DNA of 64,000 nt from Chloroflexota bacterium (GCA_021783095.1 JAJXUG010000010.1:1-64000), one strand, 5' to 3'; counted from the first letter of the stretch, positions 35,430 through 43,999 are shown. Program-made: numbers and translations. Notes: generated by a model not told the origin, from the sequence alone.

Positions 35430-35766
35430 GGCGTGGCTCCTTGGGCTGGAGGCGCCGCGTGGGATCCGTTGTCCCGCGGTGCCGTCCCGAACAGGCTCCG
35501 GGCGCACGGTGAACCGCCCGTGGAGACGCGATGGAGATTGCGGCGTCGCACGTGCGGTTTTGATGGACGCGGTCGCCGCGGGCGCTGGACTGCTCGGGCT
35601 CCCGCCTCCCGGCCGGGCCCGTGAGCCCCGCCCGCGTGAGCGACGCGGCAACCGACATTCCCGCGCGATTTCCACCCGGGCTCCACGAGGCGTCCACGAA
35701 CGCCGATGACGATGGCTCCTGTCAGCGCCCCGACCGGGACCCTCCCACCAATCGGGCGCGGCACCG
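35430..35766. other. 337-bp divergent spacer
   Basis: Separates the polyferredoxin leader from the plus-strand secreted protein. No credible gene and no copy of the TTGCG-N6-CGCAA operator. Promoters for both directions must lie here, but none stands out. Confidence 0.35.
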
Positions 35767-36366
35767 ATGGAGGCCACAGACGTGAAGAAGCTCCTCACAC
35801 CGATCGCAGGCGCCAGCCTGTTCCTCATGGTCGCGGCAGGCGCGGCCGCCGCCGCCACGCCCGCCACGCCCGCTCCGGCGATCACGGCGCCGAGCGCCAC
35901 GACCGCACCGACGGCCGCCCCGACCGTCGCGCCCGGCCCCCTCGCCGCGATCCTCGGCCTCACGGACGCGGAGGTGGCGACGCTTCGCCAGCAGGGCCTC
36001 AGCCTGGCCCAGATCGCTGCGCGCCAGCACGTCGACCCGCAGAAGCTGATCGACGCCCTCGTCGCCCAGTGGTCCTCGCGCATCGACGCCCGGCTCGCGG
36101 TCGGCGCGATCACCGCGGACCGGGCCAAGACGCTCAAGGACAACCTCGCCGCACAGGCCAAGGCGATGGTCAACCAGACCACGCTCGGCGGCATGCGCGG
36201 TGCGGCGGTCGGCGCGGGCCCGAACGGGACCGCGCGGGGCATGGGCGCCGGTCCGGCGGCCAATGGCGCGCCCCGAGCGGCCGGGGCGGGCCGGGGCGGG
36301 GCGATGCGGGGTGCCGGCTACGGCACCGGCGTGTGCCCCCTGCCCACGACGGCGCCCTCGAACTGA
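35767..36366 (+). CDS. secreted helical protein of unknown function
   Basis: 199 residues. Signal peptide VKKLLTPIAGASLFLMVAAG with cleavage after an Ala run, then an Ala/Pro/Thr-rich linker. A helical domain (LGLTDAEVATLRQQGLSLAQ to ITADRAKTLKDNLAAQA) resembles DUF2680-type repeats, where a LysM-like short motif is followed by helices. The tail is Gly/Ala-rich. It immediately precedes a two-component system whose sensor also has a Gly/Met-rich extracytoplasmic loop, so it may be a ligand or target of that system. Confidence 0.6.
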   Translation: MEATDVKKLLTPIAGASLFLMVAAGAAAAATPATPAPAITAPSATTAPTAAPTVAPGPLAAILGLTDAEVATLRQQGLSLAQIAARQHVDPQKLIDALVAQWSSRIDARLAVGAITADRAKTLKDNLAAQAKAMVNQTTLGGMRGAAVGAGPNGTARGMGAGPAANGAPRAAGAGRGGAMRGAGYGTGVCPLPTTAPSN

Positions 36367-36424
36367 GCCAGTCGGCAGGGCGGGCGCCTCAGCGCGGGGC
36401 GCCCGCCCTACCATGGTCTGCGCC

Positions 36425-37126
36425 ATGAGCACCATCCTCGTCGTCGATGACGAGCCCCACATCCGCGAGATCGTCGGCTCGTACCTCGCCCGCGAGGGCC
36501 ACGAGGTCCGCTACGCAGCGGACGGCAACGAGGCCCTGGCGTCCGCTCTCGAGGCCGAGCCCGACCTGATCGTCCTCGACCTCATGCTCCCCGGGCGCTC
36601 CGGGTTCGACGTCCTGCGCGAGCTCCGCGCCGCCGGCCGCCGCCCGGCCCTCATCATGCTCACCGCCCGCGACGAGGTGATCGACCGGGTCGCGGGGCTC
36701 GAGATCGGGGCCGACGACTATGTCACCAAGCCGTTCGAGCCGCGCGAGCTCGTCGCCCGCGTCGGCGCCGTGCTGCGTCGCGTGACCGCGTCGGGGTCGG
36801 CAGCTCCCGCGCTGGCCGCTGCGCCCACCCGCGCCTACCTCGACCTCGAGATCGACGAGCCGGCGCGCGAGGTCCGTCGAGAACGCGTGGACCTGGGCCT
36901 CACGCGCGCCGAGTTCGACCTGTTCGTCGCGCTCGCCGAGGTCCCCGGCGTCACCTGGACGCGGGCGCAGCTCGGCGAGCGGGTGTTCGGCGAGGAGTTC
37001 GACGCCTTCGACCGGACCATCGACAGCCACGTCAAGAACCTGCGGCGCAAGCTCGGCGGACGGGCGGGGGGCCGCGACTACGTCGAGACCATCCGCGGCG
37101 TGGGCTATCGGGCGGCACGCGAATGA
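36425..37126 (+). CDS. OmpR/PhoB-type response regulator
   Basis: 233 residues. Receiver domain: ILVVDDEPHIREIV (acidic pair), LIVLDLMLPGRSGFD with phospho-acceptor Asp, MLTARDE (Thr) and DDYVTKPFEP (Lys). The C-terminal winged helix ends IDSHVKNLRRKLGG and VETIRGVGYRAA. It overlaps the sensor kinase gene by ATGA. Targets are unknown; the upstream secreted protein and the nearby redox genes are candidates. Confidence 0.94.
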   Translation: MSTILVVDDEPHIREIVGSYLAREGHEVRYAADGNEALASALEAEPDLIVLDLMLPGRSGFDVLRELRAAGRRPALIMLTARDEVIDRVAGLEIGADDYVTKPFEPRELVARVGAVLRRVTASGSAAPALAAAPTRAYLDLEIDEPAREVRRERVDLGLTRAEFDLFVALAEVPGVTWTRAQLGERVFGEEFDAFDRTIDSHVKNLRRKLGGRAGGRDYVETIRGVGYRAARE

Positions 37127-38277
37127 ACGCCCCCCGGTTCGCCCACACCGGCCTCGCGGTCCGGCTGGCGCTGGCGTTCGCCGGGGTTGCGCTCGCCGCG
37201 GCGCTGGCCGTCGCAGTCGCCGCTCCCCCCATCGTCGGGCGCGGGTTCGCCGCCATGCAGGCAGGCGAGGGGTCGCTCGGGCTGGGCCCGGGGCGCGGGC
37301 CGGGCATGGGTGCCGGCGCGGGCGGTCCGGGTGCGTATGCCGCGCAGGTCCAGCAGGACACGACGATGACGATCGTGCTCGTGGCCGTCGTCGCGGCGGT
37401 CCTCGCGTCGATCCTCGGCGCCTACCTCGCGCGCCGGGTCGCCCAGCCGCTCGTCCGCCTCGAGGCGACCGCCGCCGCCGTCGCGCAGGGCAACCTTGCC
37501 GCCAGGTCGGGCCTCGCGGACCGCGCCGACGAGATCGGCTCGCTCGGGCGCTCCTTCGATGCCATGGCCGCGGACCTCGAGCGCCTCGAGGTGTCCCGGC
37601 GGCGCTTCTTCCAGGACGCGGCCCACGAGATGAAGACGCCGCTGGCGGTGATCGACGCCACCGCCGCCGCCGTGATGGACGGCGTCTACGCCCACGACGA
37701 CCGCCACCTCGCGACGATCCGTGAGCAGGCGCGCGTCCTCGGCCGTGTGGTCGACGACCTGCGCACGATCAGCCTCGCGGACACCGGCGGCCTGGCGCTC
37801 GAACTCGGTTGCGTCAGGCTGGGCGAGGTGCTCGCCGCCGTTGCGTCGGCCTTCGCGGTGCGGGCGGAGGCCGGCGGCGTGGCGCTGTCCGTGTCGCCGG
37901 CGCCCGGTGGCGATCCGGTGGTCCGCGTGGACCGCGACCGGTTCGCCCGGGCCCTCGCGACGATGGTCGACAACGCCATCCGCTTCGCACCCGCGGGCGG
38001 CCACGTCGTGATCCGGGGGAGCAGCCCAACCGCCGCCACGGCGCGGGTCGAGGTCCTCGACGACGGGCCGGGCGTGGCCGCCGAGGATGTCCCGCGGGTC
38101 TTCGACCGGCTCTACCAGGCGGACGTCAGCCGCGACCGGTCGTCCGGGACGTCGGGGCTCGGCCTCGCCATCGCCCGCGCGATCGCGGAGGCGCACGGCG
38201 GGCGCGTGGGGCTGGACAACCGCGAGGGCGGCGGCGCGGCCTTCTGGATCGAGGTCCCGCGGGCCGCGGTCCGCTGA
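37123..38277 (+). CDS. sensor histidine kinase
   Basis: 384 residues. Two membrane helices (about 15-35 and 82-103) enclose a Gly/Met-rich loop. A HAMP domain follows (ARRVAQPLVRLEATAAAVAQ). The H box is FFQDAAHEMKTPLAVID, then N box MVDNAIRFAPAG, G1 VLDDGPGVAAEDVPRVFDR and G2 GTSGLGLAIARAIAEAHGG. All catalytic parts are intact. It pairs with the overlapping response regulator. Confidence 0.94.
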   Translation: MNAPRFAHTGLAVRLALAFAGVALAAALAVAVAAPPIVGRGFAAMQAGEGSLGLGPGRGPGMGAGAGGPGAYAAQVQQDTTMTIVLVAVVAAVLASILGAYLARRVAQPLVRLEATAAAVAQGNLAARSGLADRADEIGSLGRSFDAMAADLERLEVSRRRFFQDAAHEMKTPLAVIDATAAAVMDGVYAHDDRHLATIREQARVLGRVVDDLRTISLADTGGLALELGCVRLGEVLAAVASAFAVRAEAGGVALSVSPAPGGDPVVRVDRDRFARALATMVDNAIRFAPAGGHVVIRGSSPTAATARVEVLDDGPGVAAEDVPRVFDRLYQADVSRDRSSGTSGLGLAIARAIAEAHGGRVGLDNREGGGAAFWIEVPRAAVR

Positions 38278-38370
38278 CGCGTGTCGCGCCACGGTCGGCC
38301 GTGGCGCCTGAGCCGGCGGGATCGCGCCGGCCCGTCACCGCGTCGGCTCACGCCGCTGTTAGTCGCGGAC

Positions 38371-38399
38371 TTGCGCAAACGCGCAAGCGCCACTACGCT
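38371..38399 (+). promoter_or_regulatory. glutaredoxin-operon promoter with ArsR-type operator (site B)
   Basis: -35 TTGCGC (38371-38376), 17-bp spacer, -10 TACGCT (38394-38399). The operator TTGCGCAAACGCGCAA (38371-38386) covers the -35 box and spacer, the same geometry as site A. The glutaredoxin ATG is at 38460. Confidence 0.72.
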
Positions 38400-38459
38400 T
38401 GTGGCCATCGGCGACCCCACGACACGAAGCGGCCGCCGCCATGACCAGGAGCACGCTCG

Positions 38460-38735
38460 ATGGCAACCGTCGCCCCCGACCGAACCCCGACACCCCACCG
38501 CGTGATCGTCTTCTCGACGCCCACCTGCCCGTGGTGCACGAGGGCCAAGACGTACCTGCGCGGCAGGGGCGTGCCCTTCCGGGACGTCGACGTGAGCCGC
38601 GACCCCGCCGCGGCCCGCGACCTGGTCCGGCGCACCGGGCAGATGGGCGTCCCGGTCATCGAGATCGACGGCCGGCCCATCGTCGGGTTCGACCGGGCGC
38701 GCATCGACGCCGCCCTCGGCCTCCGGCCCAACTGA
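38460..38735 (+). CDS. glutaredoxin-like protein
   Basis: 91 residues, thioredoxin fold. The active site is CPWC in VFSTPTCPWCTRAKTYL; the cis-proline loop is QMGVPVIEIDG. It resembles NrdH/MauE-linked glutaredoxins that reduce disulfides or handle persulfides. It is first in a plus-strand operon with GroES-like and SQR-like genes and is preceded by operator site B. Confidence 0.9.
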   Translation: MATVAPDRTPTPHRVIVFSTPTCPWCTRAKTYLRGRGVPFRDVDVSRDPAAARDLVRRTGQMGVPVIEIDGRPIVGFDRARIDAALGLRPN

Positions 38736-38785
38736 TCCCGGGCCTTCCCAACTCGTCAACTGCGTCCCTCCAGGAGCATTCCGTC

Positions 38786-39085
38786 ATGTCCGAGACCGTC
38801 CAGCCGCTTGGAAGCCGCGTCCTCGTCCGCGTCATGGTCCAGGAGAGCGTCACCGCCTCCGGCCTGTACGTCCCCGATACCGCCAAGGAGAAGCCGCAGC
38901 GCGGCGAGGTGGTCGCCGTGGGCGACGACACCGAGCTCATCAAGGTCGCCGTGGGCGATCGGGTGCTGTTCCCCAAGTACACCGGCACCGAGATCCGCGT
39001 GGCCGACGCCGACCACCTGATCATCGAGAGCGCCGACCTCCTCGCGATCCTCCGCGACGCCCCCGTCGAGTCCGTGGCGGCCTGA
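38786..39085 (+). CDS. GroES-like co-chaperonin
   Basis: 99 residues, the normal GroES length. VQPLGSRVLVRVMVQESVTA, a mobile-loop region GLYVPDTAKEKPQRGEVVAV, and VGDRVLFPKYTGTEIRV are recognisable. No groEL adjoins it, so this is a solitary copy in a redox operon, possibly a second paralogue. GGAG upstream serves as ribosome site. The next gene begins 1 bp after its stop. Confidence 0.88.
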   Translation: MSETVQPLGSRVLVRVMVQESVTASGLYVPDTAKEKPQRGEVVAVGDDTELIKVAVGDRVLFPKYTGTEIRVADADHLIIESADLLAILRDAPVESVAA

Positions 39086-39086
39086 G

Positions 39087-40298
39087 GTGGCGGACCCCGC
39101 GGCCGACAAGACCGCGGCGCCGGGAAGGGGGCGCAGGCGGGCGCTGGTGATCGGCGGCGGGTTCGCCGGCGTCGAGGCCGCGACCGCCCTCCAGAGGGCC
39201 GGCGGGTTCGACGTCACGCTGGTGTCGGACCGCGACTTCCTCTACCTCTTCCCGATCTCGGTCTGGGTGCCGGTCCGCGGCATCCCGTTCGGCCGCGCGC
39301 AGGTGTCGCTGTACGAGATCGCCCGGCGGCGCGGCTTCCGGGTGGTCGTCGACACCGTCGAGGAGGTCTGCTCAGCCGAGAACGTGGTCCGGGGCGCTGC
39401 GGGGACCTATGCCTACGACTACCTGGTCGTGGCGATGGGCGCCGAGAAGCTCCGGCCCTCGGGGGTGGACCATACCCTCTCGATCTGCGGCCGGCCCCAG
39501 ACGGGCCTCGAGATCCGCGACCGTCTCGACGCGCTGATCGCCAAGGGGAGCGGCTCGATCGCGGTGGGCTTCGGGGGCAACCCCAAGGACTGCTCGGCGG
39601 TGCGCGGCGGTCCGGCCTTCGAGCTGCTGTTCAACATCCACGCGCTCCTCGAGCGCAAGAAGATCCGCGACCGGTTCGAGCTCACGTTCTTCGCCCCGAT
39701 GGCCGAGCCGGGCGAGCGGATGGGCCGGCGAGCCCTCGCGATGACCGACGCGATGTTCGCCAAGCACGGCATCGGGAAGCGCGTCGGGACGCCGATCGCC
39801 GGTTTCGACGAGGCGGGTGTCGCCTTCGCCGACGGTTCGCGCCTCGACGCCGACCTGGTCCTGTTCATCCCGGGCGCCGCCGGCCACCACGTCATGGCCG
39901 TCTCGGACCTGCCGCTCAACGAGGCGGGCTTCATCCGCATCGATGACCACGGCCTGGTCGAGGGCACGACGAATGTCTACGCGGCCGGCGACGCCGCCGC
40001 CCTCGAGGGTCCCGACTGGCGGGCGAAGCAGGGGCACACCGCCGAGGTGATGGCCCGCAACGCGGCCTTCAACATCGTCGCCTCCGAGGCAGGGCGGCCC
40101 GAGCGCAAGGGATACCAGGCGCACCTCTCGATCGTGTGCCTGATGGACACGGGCGACGGCGCCGCGATGGTCTACCGCGGTCGCACGCGCAACGTGGTCG
40201 TCCCCCTGCCGCTCGTCGGCCACTGGATGAAGCAGGCCTGGGGACGCTATGCGCGGGCGGTCAAGCTCGGCCGGATCCCCCGCGTGCCCGGCCTGTAG
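39087..40298 (+). CDS. sulfide:quinone oxidoreductase-like flavoprotein
   Basis: 403 residues. The FAD site is ALVIGGGFAGVEAATAL, the second nucleotide motif is around GTTNVYAAGDAAALEGPDW. Two cysteines sit where SQR enzymes keep redox pairs: Cys169 (GNPKDCSAVRGGPAFELL) and Cys351 (SIVCLMDTGDGAAMV). NADH dehydrogenase type 2 is the related alternative. The C-terminus LVGHWMKQAWGRYARAVKLG could be the membrane-associating helix. The GTG start lies 1 bp after groES, so translation is coupled. Oxidation of sulfide to persulfide with quinone reduction is the likely reaction. Confidence 0.8.
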   Translation: MADPAADKTAAPGRGRRRALVIGGGFAGVEAATALQRAGGFDVTLVSDRDFLYLFPISVWVPVRGIPFGRAQVSLYEIARRRGFRVVVDTVEEVCSAENVVRGAAGTYAYDYLVVAMGAEKLRPSGVDHTLSICGRPQTGLEIRDRLDALIAKGSGSIAVGFGGNPKDCSAVRGGPAFELLFNIHALLERKKIRDRFELTFFAPMAEPGERMGRRALAMTDAMFAKHGIGKRVGTPIAGFDEAGVAFADGSRLDADLVLFIPGAAGHHVMAVSDLPLNEAGFIRIDDHGLVEGTTNVYAAGDAAALEGPDWRAKQGHTAEVMARNAAFNIVASEAGRPERKGYQAHLSIVCLMDTGDGAAMVYRGRTRNVVVPLPLVGHWMKQAWGRYARAVKLGRIPRVPGL

Positions 40299-40391
40299 CC
40301 GAGCGCGATGTATCCCTTTCGGAGCTCGTCTCGTCAATAGGGCAGAGGGGTCGCAAGCACGGCCCCGACGCACGATCACGGAGCAACTGCC

Positions 40392-40598
40392 ATGAAGACC
40401 AACGAATCCACCGCCGACCGGATCATCCGGATCGTCGTCGGCGCCATCCTCGCGGTGCTCGCCATCACCGGCGTGGCGACGGGCGCGCTCGCCATCGTCG
40501 CCTGGGTCCTCGCGGCGCTCCTGCTGGTGACCGGCGTCGTGGGCTTCTGCCCGGCGTACGCGCTCCTCCACCTCAGCACCAAGCCGGCCTCGCGCTGA
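40392..40598 (+). CDS. DUF2892 small membrane protein
   Basis: 68 residues with two membrane helices. NESTADRIIRIVVGAILAVL and GFCPAYALLHLSTK match the DUF2892/YgaP membrane module, which is often fused or adjacent to rhodanese and other sulfur-transfer proteins. The conserved Cys in GFCP is present. It follows the SQR-like gene by 93 bp. Confidence 0.85.
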   Translation: MKTNESTADRIIRIVVGAILAVLAITGVATGALAIVAWVLAALLLVTGVVGFCPAYALLHLSTKPASR

Positions 40599-40621
40599 CC
40601 CCGAGGGGAGCCGAACCGGCC

Positions 40622-41416
40622 GTGATCCCGGCGCTCGAGAGCCATGAGGGCGACGGCGAGGGCGACGCCTTCGCCGTCGCCCTCATGGCCGAGCTCCCGC
40701 GGCTCGTCCACTTGGCGGCCCGGCTCGTCCGGGATCCCGACCAGGCGCAGGACTGCGCCCAGGAGACGATCGTCGGGGCGTGGCGCCGTCGGGACCAGCT
40801 GCGCGACGGTCAGGCCCTCGGCGCCTGGCTGCGGCGGAGCCTGGTCAACCGGGTCATCGACCGGTCGCGCGTCCACCACGAGGAGCTCGACCTCGAAGCC
40901 GTCGAGGCGGACTGGCACGACGACGACTGGTCCGTGGTGCCGGAGCGGGTCCTGGAGCGGGCGGAGCTCCGCGACGAGCTCGAGGACGCGCTGGCCCGCC
41001 TGCCCGCCGTGTACCGCGTGGCGGTGGTCCTCCACGACGCCCTCGCCTGGACGGCCTCCGAGATAGCGTCCGCGACGGGCGCCAGCCTGCCGGCGACCAA
41101 GCAGCGCCTGCGGAGAGGACGGATGATGCTCGTGAGCGCACTCGCGGCGGACGACGAGCGCAGACTCGCCTCCGAGGCGCAGCCCCTGCGGTGCTGGCGC
41201 GCCCGGCGCCACATCTCGGGCTACCTCGACGGGGAGTTGGACGAGGCGACCAAGAGCGCCGTGGAGGCGCACCTCGAGGACTGCCCGACGTGCCCGCCGC
41301 TGTACGCGAGCCTGGTCGGCGTCCGCGCCACGCTCGGGGGACTCCGCGACCCGGACTCCGTGGTCGAGGCCGAGATGGCCGACCGGATCCGATCGCAGGT
41401 CAGCCTGCGGACCTGA
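40622..41416 (+). CDS. ECF sigma factor fused to a C-terminal zinc-finger anti-sigma-like domain
   Basis: 264 residues. Sigma region 2 spans RLVHLAARLVRDPDQAQDCA and AWRRRDQLRDG; region 4 includes LPAVYRVAVVLHDALAWTAS and GASLPATKQRLRRGRMM. The last 70 residues look like a zf-HC2/ZAS domain: CWRARRHISGYLDGELDEAT and AVEAHLEDCPTC, giving the His-x3-Cys-x2-Cys style ligand set. Sigma and inhibitor in one chain could sense oxidants or metals directly. GTG at 40622 is used. A perfect 19-bp hairpin lies at codons 7-23. Confidence 0.82.
   Translation: MIPALESHEGDGEGDAFAVALMAELPRLVHLAARLVRDPDQAQDCAQETIVGAWRRRDQLRDGQALGAWLRRSLVNRVIDRSRVHHEELDLEAVEADWHDDDWSVVPERVLERAELRDELEDALARLPAVYRVAVVLHDALAWTASEIASATGASLPATKQRLRRGRMMLVSALAADDERRLASEAQPLRCWRARRHISGYLDGELDEATKSAVEAHLEDCPTCPPLYASLVGVRATLGGLRDPDSVVEAEMADRIRSQVSLRT
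40641..40689. repeat. perfect 19-bp inverted repeat inside the ECF sigma gene
   Basis: GCCATGAGGGCGACGGCGA (40641-40659) pairs fully with 40671-40689 around an 11-nt loop. It starts 19 bp after the GTG start codon. The folded mRNA would hinder ribosomes at the start of the gene, so translational control is plausible. Confidence 0.9.
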
Positions 41417-41502
41417 AGCGCGGCGCACCGCTGCGCTCTGGAGCGAGGGACGAGGTCGGGCGCACCCGCCCGGGCGGTCCCGCCCCGGCCCGCGTCCGTC
41501 GG

Positions 41503-41862
41503 CTACCGCAGCCAGAACAGGCTGACCAGGAGGATCCCCAGCACGGTCAGCGTGAGCGCCGCGTACAGACGGTCGCCCTCGAGGGCGAACGCGAGGCTCG
41601 ACGCGGCGACGCGCAGGACCGGGGTGGCGAGGAGCACCACCAGCCCGAGCTGGGCGATGCCCACCGGCCGGAGGGCCACGAGGGAGCTGCCCATGGCGGA
41701 GAAGTCCGCGAGCCCGGACGTCCCGGGGGCGGCGCCCGTGAGGGCACCCTCCCAGCCGACGAGCAGGGAGGCGGCGAAGCCGAGGACCATCAGCGTCGCG
41801 GCCAGGGTCACGCCGACGATGAGGATCCCGCTGACGAGCGTGCGGAAGCGCTCCGGTGTCAC
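41503..41862 (-). CDS. DUF1634 membrane protein
   Basis: 119 residues with three membrane helices. DUF1634 proteins are found with TauE/SafE exporters, as here: its GTG at 41862 overlaps the exporter's stop (GTGA). PVGIAQLGLVVLLATPVLRV and FALEGDRLYAALTLTVLGIL are characteristic. It is presumed to be an accessory of the exporter; no activity is known. Confidence 0.82.
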   Translation of the reverse strand: MTPERFRTLVSGILIVGVTLAATLMVLGFAASLLVGWEGALTGAAPGTSGLADFSAMGSSLVALRPVGIAQLGLVVLLATPVLRVAASSLAFALEGDRLYAALTLTVLGILLVSLFWLR

Positions 41863-42701
41863 AGCCCCACCCCCAGTCCGCGTAGCAGCGTCTCCACGCC
41901 GACCGCCACCAGCACCGGCAGGAAGACCAGCCGGACGGATCGGTTGGACAGATGGGGCAGGACTCGCGCGCCGACCGTTGCGCCCGCCAGGACCCCCAGG
42001 GCGACCGGCACGGCGATCGTGGGGTCCACGTCGCCGCGCCCGAGGTAGATCCCGGCGGAGGCCGCGGCAGTGACGCCGATCATGAAGTTGGATGTCGCCG
42101 ACGAGACCTTCATCGGCAGCCGCATGGCGCCGTCCATGGCCAGGACCTTGAGCGCGCCGGAGCCGATGCCCAGGAGACCGGACACCAGGCCCGCGCCCCC
42201 CATCATCACGAACCCCAACGGGACGTGCTGGGCGGCGTACGCCACCTCGGTGCCGAGCCGGGGGTCCGGGTACGAGCTGACCAGCCGGAGCCTGTTCGCG
42301 ATGGGGGACACGCGCGTCTCGGGCGGCAGCTCCTCGCCCAGGCGAAGCACCTGCTGGAGCGCCGAGAACAGCAGGACCAGGCCCAGGAGGACGTACAGGA
42401 GGGCCGCGGCCACGACTGCGGCCAGGAGCGCTCCGGCCACTGCGCCCGAGGTTGTCGCGAGCTCCAGGAACATCCCGACCCGCATGTCGGTGATCCGGTC
42501 CTTGACGTAGGCTGCGGCCGCGCCCGAGCTCGTGGCGATCACGCTCACGATGCTGGCGCCGATCGCGAGCCGGATGTCGACGCCGAACAGGATGGTCAGG
42601 GCGGGGATCACGAGGATGCCGCCGCCGACCCCCGCGAGCGCCCCGATCACCCCGGCGAGGAGCGACACCGCGAAGATCCCGATATCCGCACCGAGAGTCA
42701 T
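41859..42701 (-). CDS. TauE/SafE-family sulfite or sulfur-anion exporter
   Basis: 280 residues, eight predicted helices in two repeats. The first begins SLLAGVIGALAGVGGGILVI, the second GFVMMGGAGLVSGLLGIGSG, both carrying the family's Gly-rich half-helix. Members move sulfite, sulfoacetate, thiosulfate or related anions. It is read with DUF1634. Location between an SQR-like gene and the ArsR/thioredoxin pair supports sulfur export, though no copy of the shared operator was found next to it. Confidence 0.87.
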   Translation of the reverse strand: MTLGADIGIFAVSLLAGVIGALAGVGGGILVIPALTILFGVDIRLAIGASIVSVIATSSGAAAAYVKDRITDMRVGMFLELATTSGAVAGALLAAVVAAALLYVLLGLVLLFSALQQVLRLGEELPPETRVSPIANRLRLVSSYPDPRLGTEVAYAAQHVPLGFVMMGGAGLVSGLLGIGSGALKVLAMDGAMRLPMKVSSATSNFMIGVTAAASAGIYLGRGDVDPTIAVPVALGVLAGATVGARVLPHLSNRSVRLVFLPVLVAVGVETLLRGLGVGL

Positions 42702-42937
42702 GTGGACAGACCTTCGCTCCCAGCCATCGTCCGGGCATGCGGCCCGGCCTGCACTCCAAGCCTACCGGGAGTTCGGCGCGTCGGCGCAGTCCGCTCGTCA
42801 AGCGGGGCTTGGTTCGGACGCCCCCGGCGCAGGGGCTGCGCGGACCGCCGCTGGCCGGGCAGGCGGCGGGGTTGCCACATCGTCGTACTCTGCCCGCAGG
42901 TGGTCGCCCTCGTCCCCGGCGCACCCATGGGGGCGAG

Positions 42938-43075
42938 AGGAATCTCAACAGCATCCTCATCGGATCCGAGGATCCCGACCGCCTCAGCGCGTACAAGGCG
43001 CCCAACCTGATCTGCACGTTCGCCGACCCGGACGGCAACCTGTTCCAGATCCTCGGCCCGATGCCGACGCCGTAG
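42938..43075 (+). pseudogene. VOC/glyoxalase gene with internal deletion
   Basis: A plus-strand frame reads NLNSILIGSEDPDRLSAYK and then at once APNLICTFADPDGNLFQILG. These are the first and last strands of a VOC domain; some 70 residues normally between them are missing, although the frame is kept. No start codon remains in a proper position. It is best read as a decayed gene. Confidence 0.65.
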
Positions 43076-43126
43076 GCGCGTCCCGACGGCACGCGGCCGG
43101 CCAGTCCGTGTGGCACCCTGTGCCCG

Positions 43127-43528
43127 ATGGATCAGCCCGGCCGCCACCCCGACGAGAACGACGACGACGCCCCGCTCGACGAGGCGGAGGCCGCCGCGGG
43201 CGCCGCCGCAGCCGAGGAGGCGCTCGACGAGAGCCTCGACGAGCGCGCGGAGCTGGTCCTCGAGGACCTGCCCGGGGTGACGCGGCGCCGCGACGGCGAG
43301 GTGGTGCTGCTCGCGGTCCGCGAGCGGGTGTTCGCCGTGTTGGGGGCGGACCTGCTCGAGGTGGCGCTCGACGCCCCGGTGGCCGCGGCTGCCCTGCGCA
43401 CGCCCGACACCCGACCGTCGCCCCGAGGGGCCGGCTGGATCGCCTTCACGCCCAAGGCGCCGGACAGGTTCGCGCTGGACCGCGCGGAGGCCTGGCTGCG
43501 ACTCGGGCACCGCCGCGCGGCGGGATAG
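43127..43528 (+). CDS. hypothetical acidic protein
   Basis: 133 residues. The first 50 are strongly acidic and Ala-rich (about DENDDDAPLDEAEAAAG). The rest, including GVTRRRDGEVVLLAVRERVF and GWIAFTPKAPDRFALDRAEA, looks like a small alpha/beta domain of the MmcQ/YjbR type, but I am not sure. A CACCCT box is 7 nt before the ATG. A bidirectional terminator hairpin follows. Confidence 0.6.
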   Translation: MDQPGRHPDENDDDAPLDEAEAAAGAAAAEEALDESLDERAELVLEDLPGVTRRRDGEVVLLAVRERVFAVLGADLLEVALDAPVAAAALRTPDTRPSPRGAGWIAFTPKAPDRFALDRAEAWLRLGHRRAAG

Positions 43529-43566
43529 GGACACAGTCACCGACGTCTGGGCTCGCATGGAAACGA

Positions 43567-43585
43567 CCCCGGTCGATGACCGGGG
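43567..43585. terminator. bidirectional hairpin between convergent genes
   Basis: CCCCGGTC (43567-43574), loop GAT, GACCGGGG (43578-43585): a perfect 8-bp stem located between the convergent ends at 43528 and 43612. It can stop transcription from both sides. Confidence 0.65.
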
Positions 43586-43611
43586 CCGCGGTGGCTCAAG
43601 GGTGATCCGGA

Positions 43612-43962
43612 TCAGCTCGCCGGCGCGGCAAGCTTCTCGAGGCCGAATTCCTGCTCCAGCTGCTGGAGCGGGCGGAAGCCGGCGACGCGGCGGAGGAGTT
43701 TGGGCTGCTCGCCCGGCTCGACGAGCGCGATGGTTGGGATGCTCATCACGGCGAACGCCTGCGAGATGCCCGGGTTCGCGTCGACGTCCACCTTGGCAAC
43801 GTCGACCACGCCGTCGTACTTGGCGGCGAGCTTCTCGATCTCCGGCGCGACCATCTTGCAGGGCCCGCACCAGGCGGCCCAGAAGTCGATGACCAGCGGC
43901 CGGCTCCCGTTGATGAGGAAGTCCGAGAAGTTGGCGTCGGTGATGTGCTTGATCTCCGCCAT
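43612..43962 (-). CDS. thioredoxin
   Basis: 116 residues. Active site WCGPCK in VIDFWAAWCGPCKMVAPEIE, the buried Asp before it and the cis-Pro loop MSIPTIAL are all present. It lies 37 bp after the ArsR gene on the same strand, so it is most likely in the ArsR operon and under operator site C. It would reduce disulfides or persulfides formed in this pathway. Confidence 0.95.
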   Translation of the reverse strand: MAEIKHITDANFSDFLINGSRPLVIDFWAAWCGPCKMVAPEIEKLAAKYDGVVDVAKVDVDANPGISQAFAVMSIPTIALVEPGEQPKLLRRVAGFRPLQQLEQEFGLEKLAAPAS

Positions 43963-43999
43963 GGGGCGGCTCCTTTCTCCCGCGAGGGCGGGACACCCG

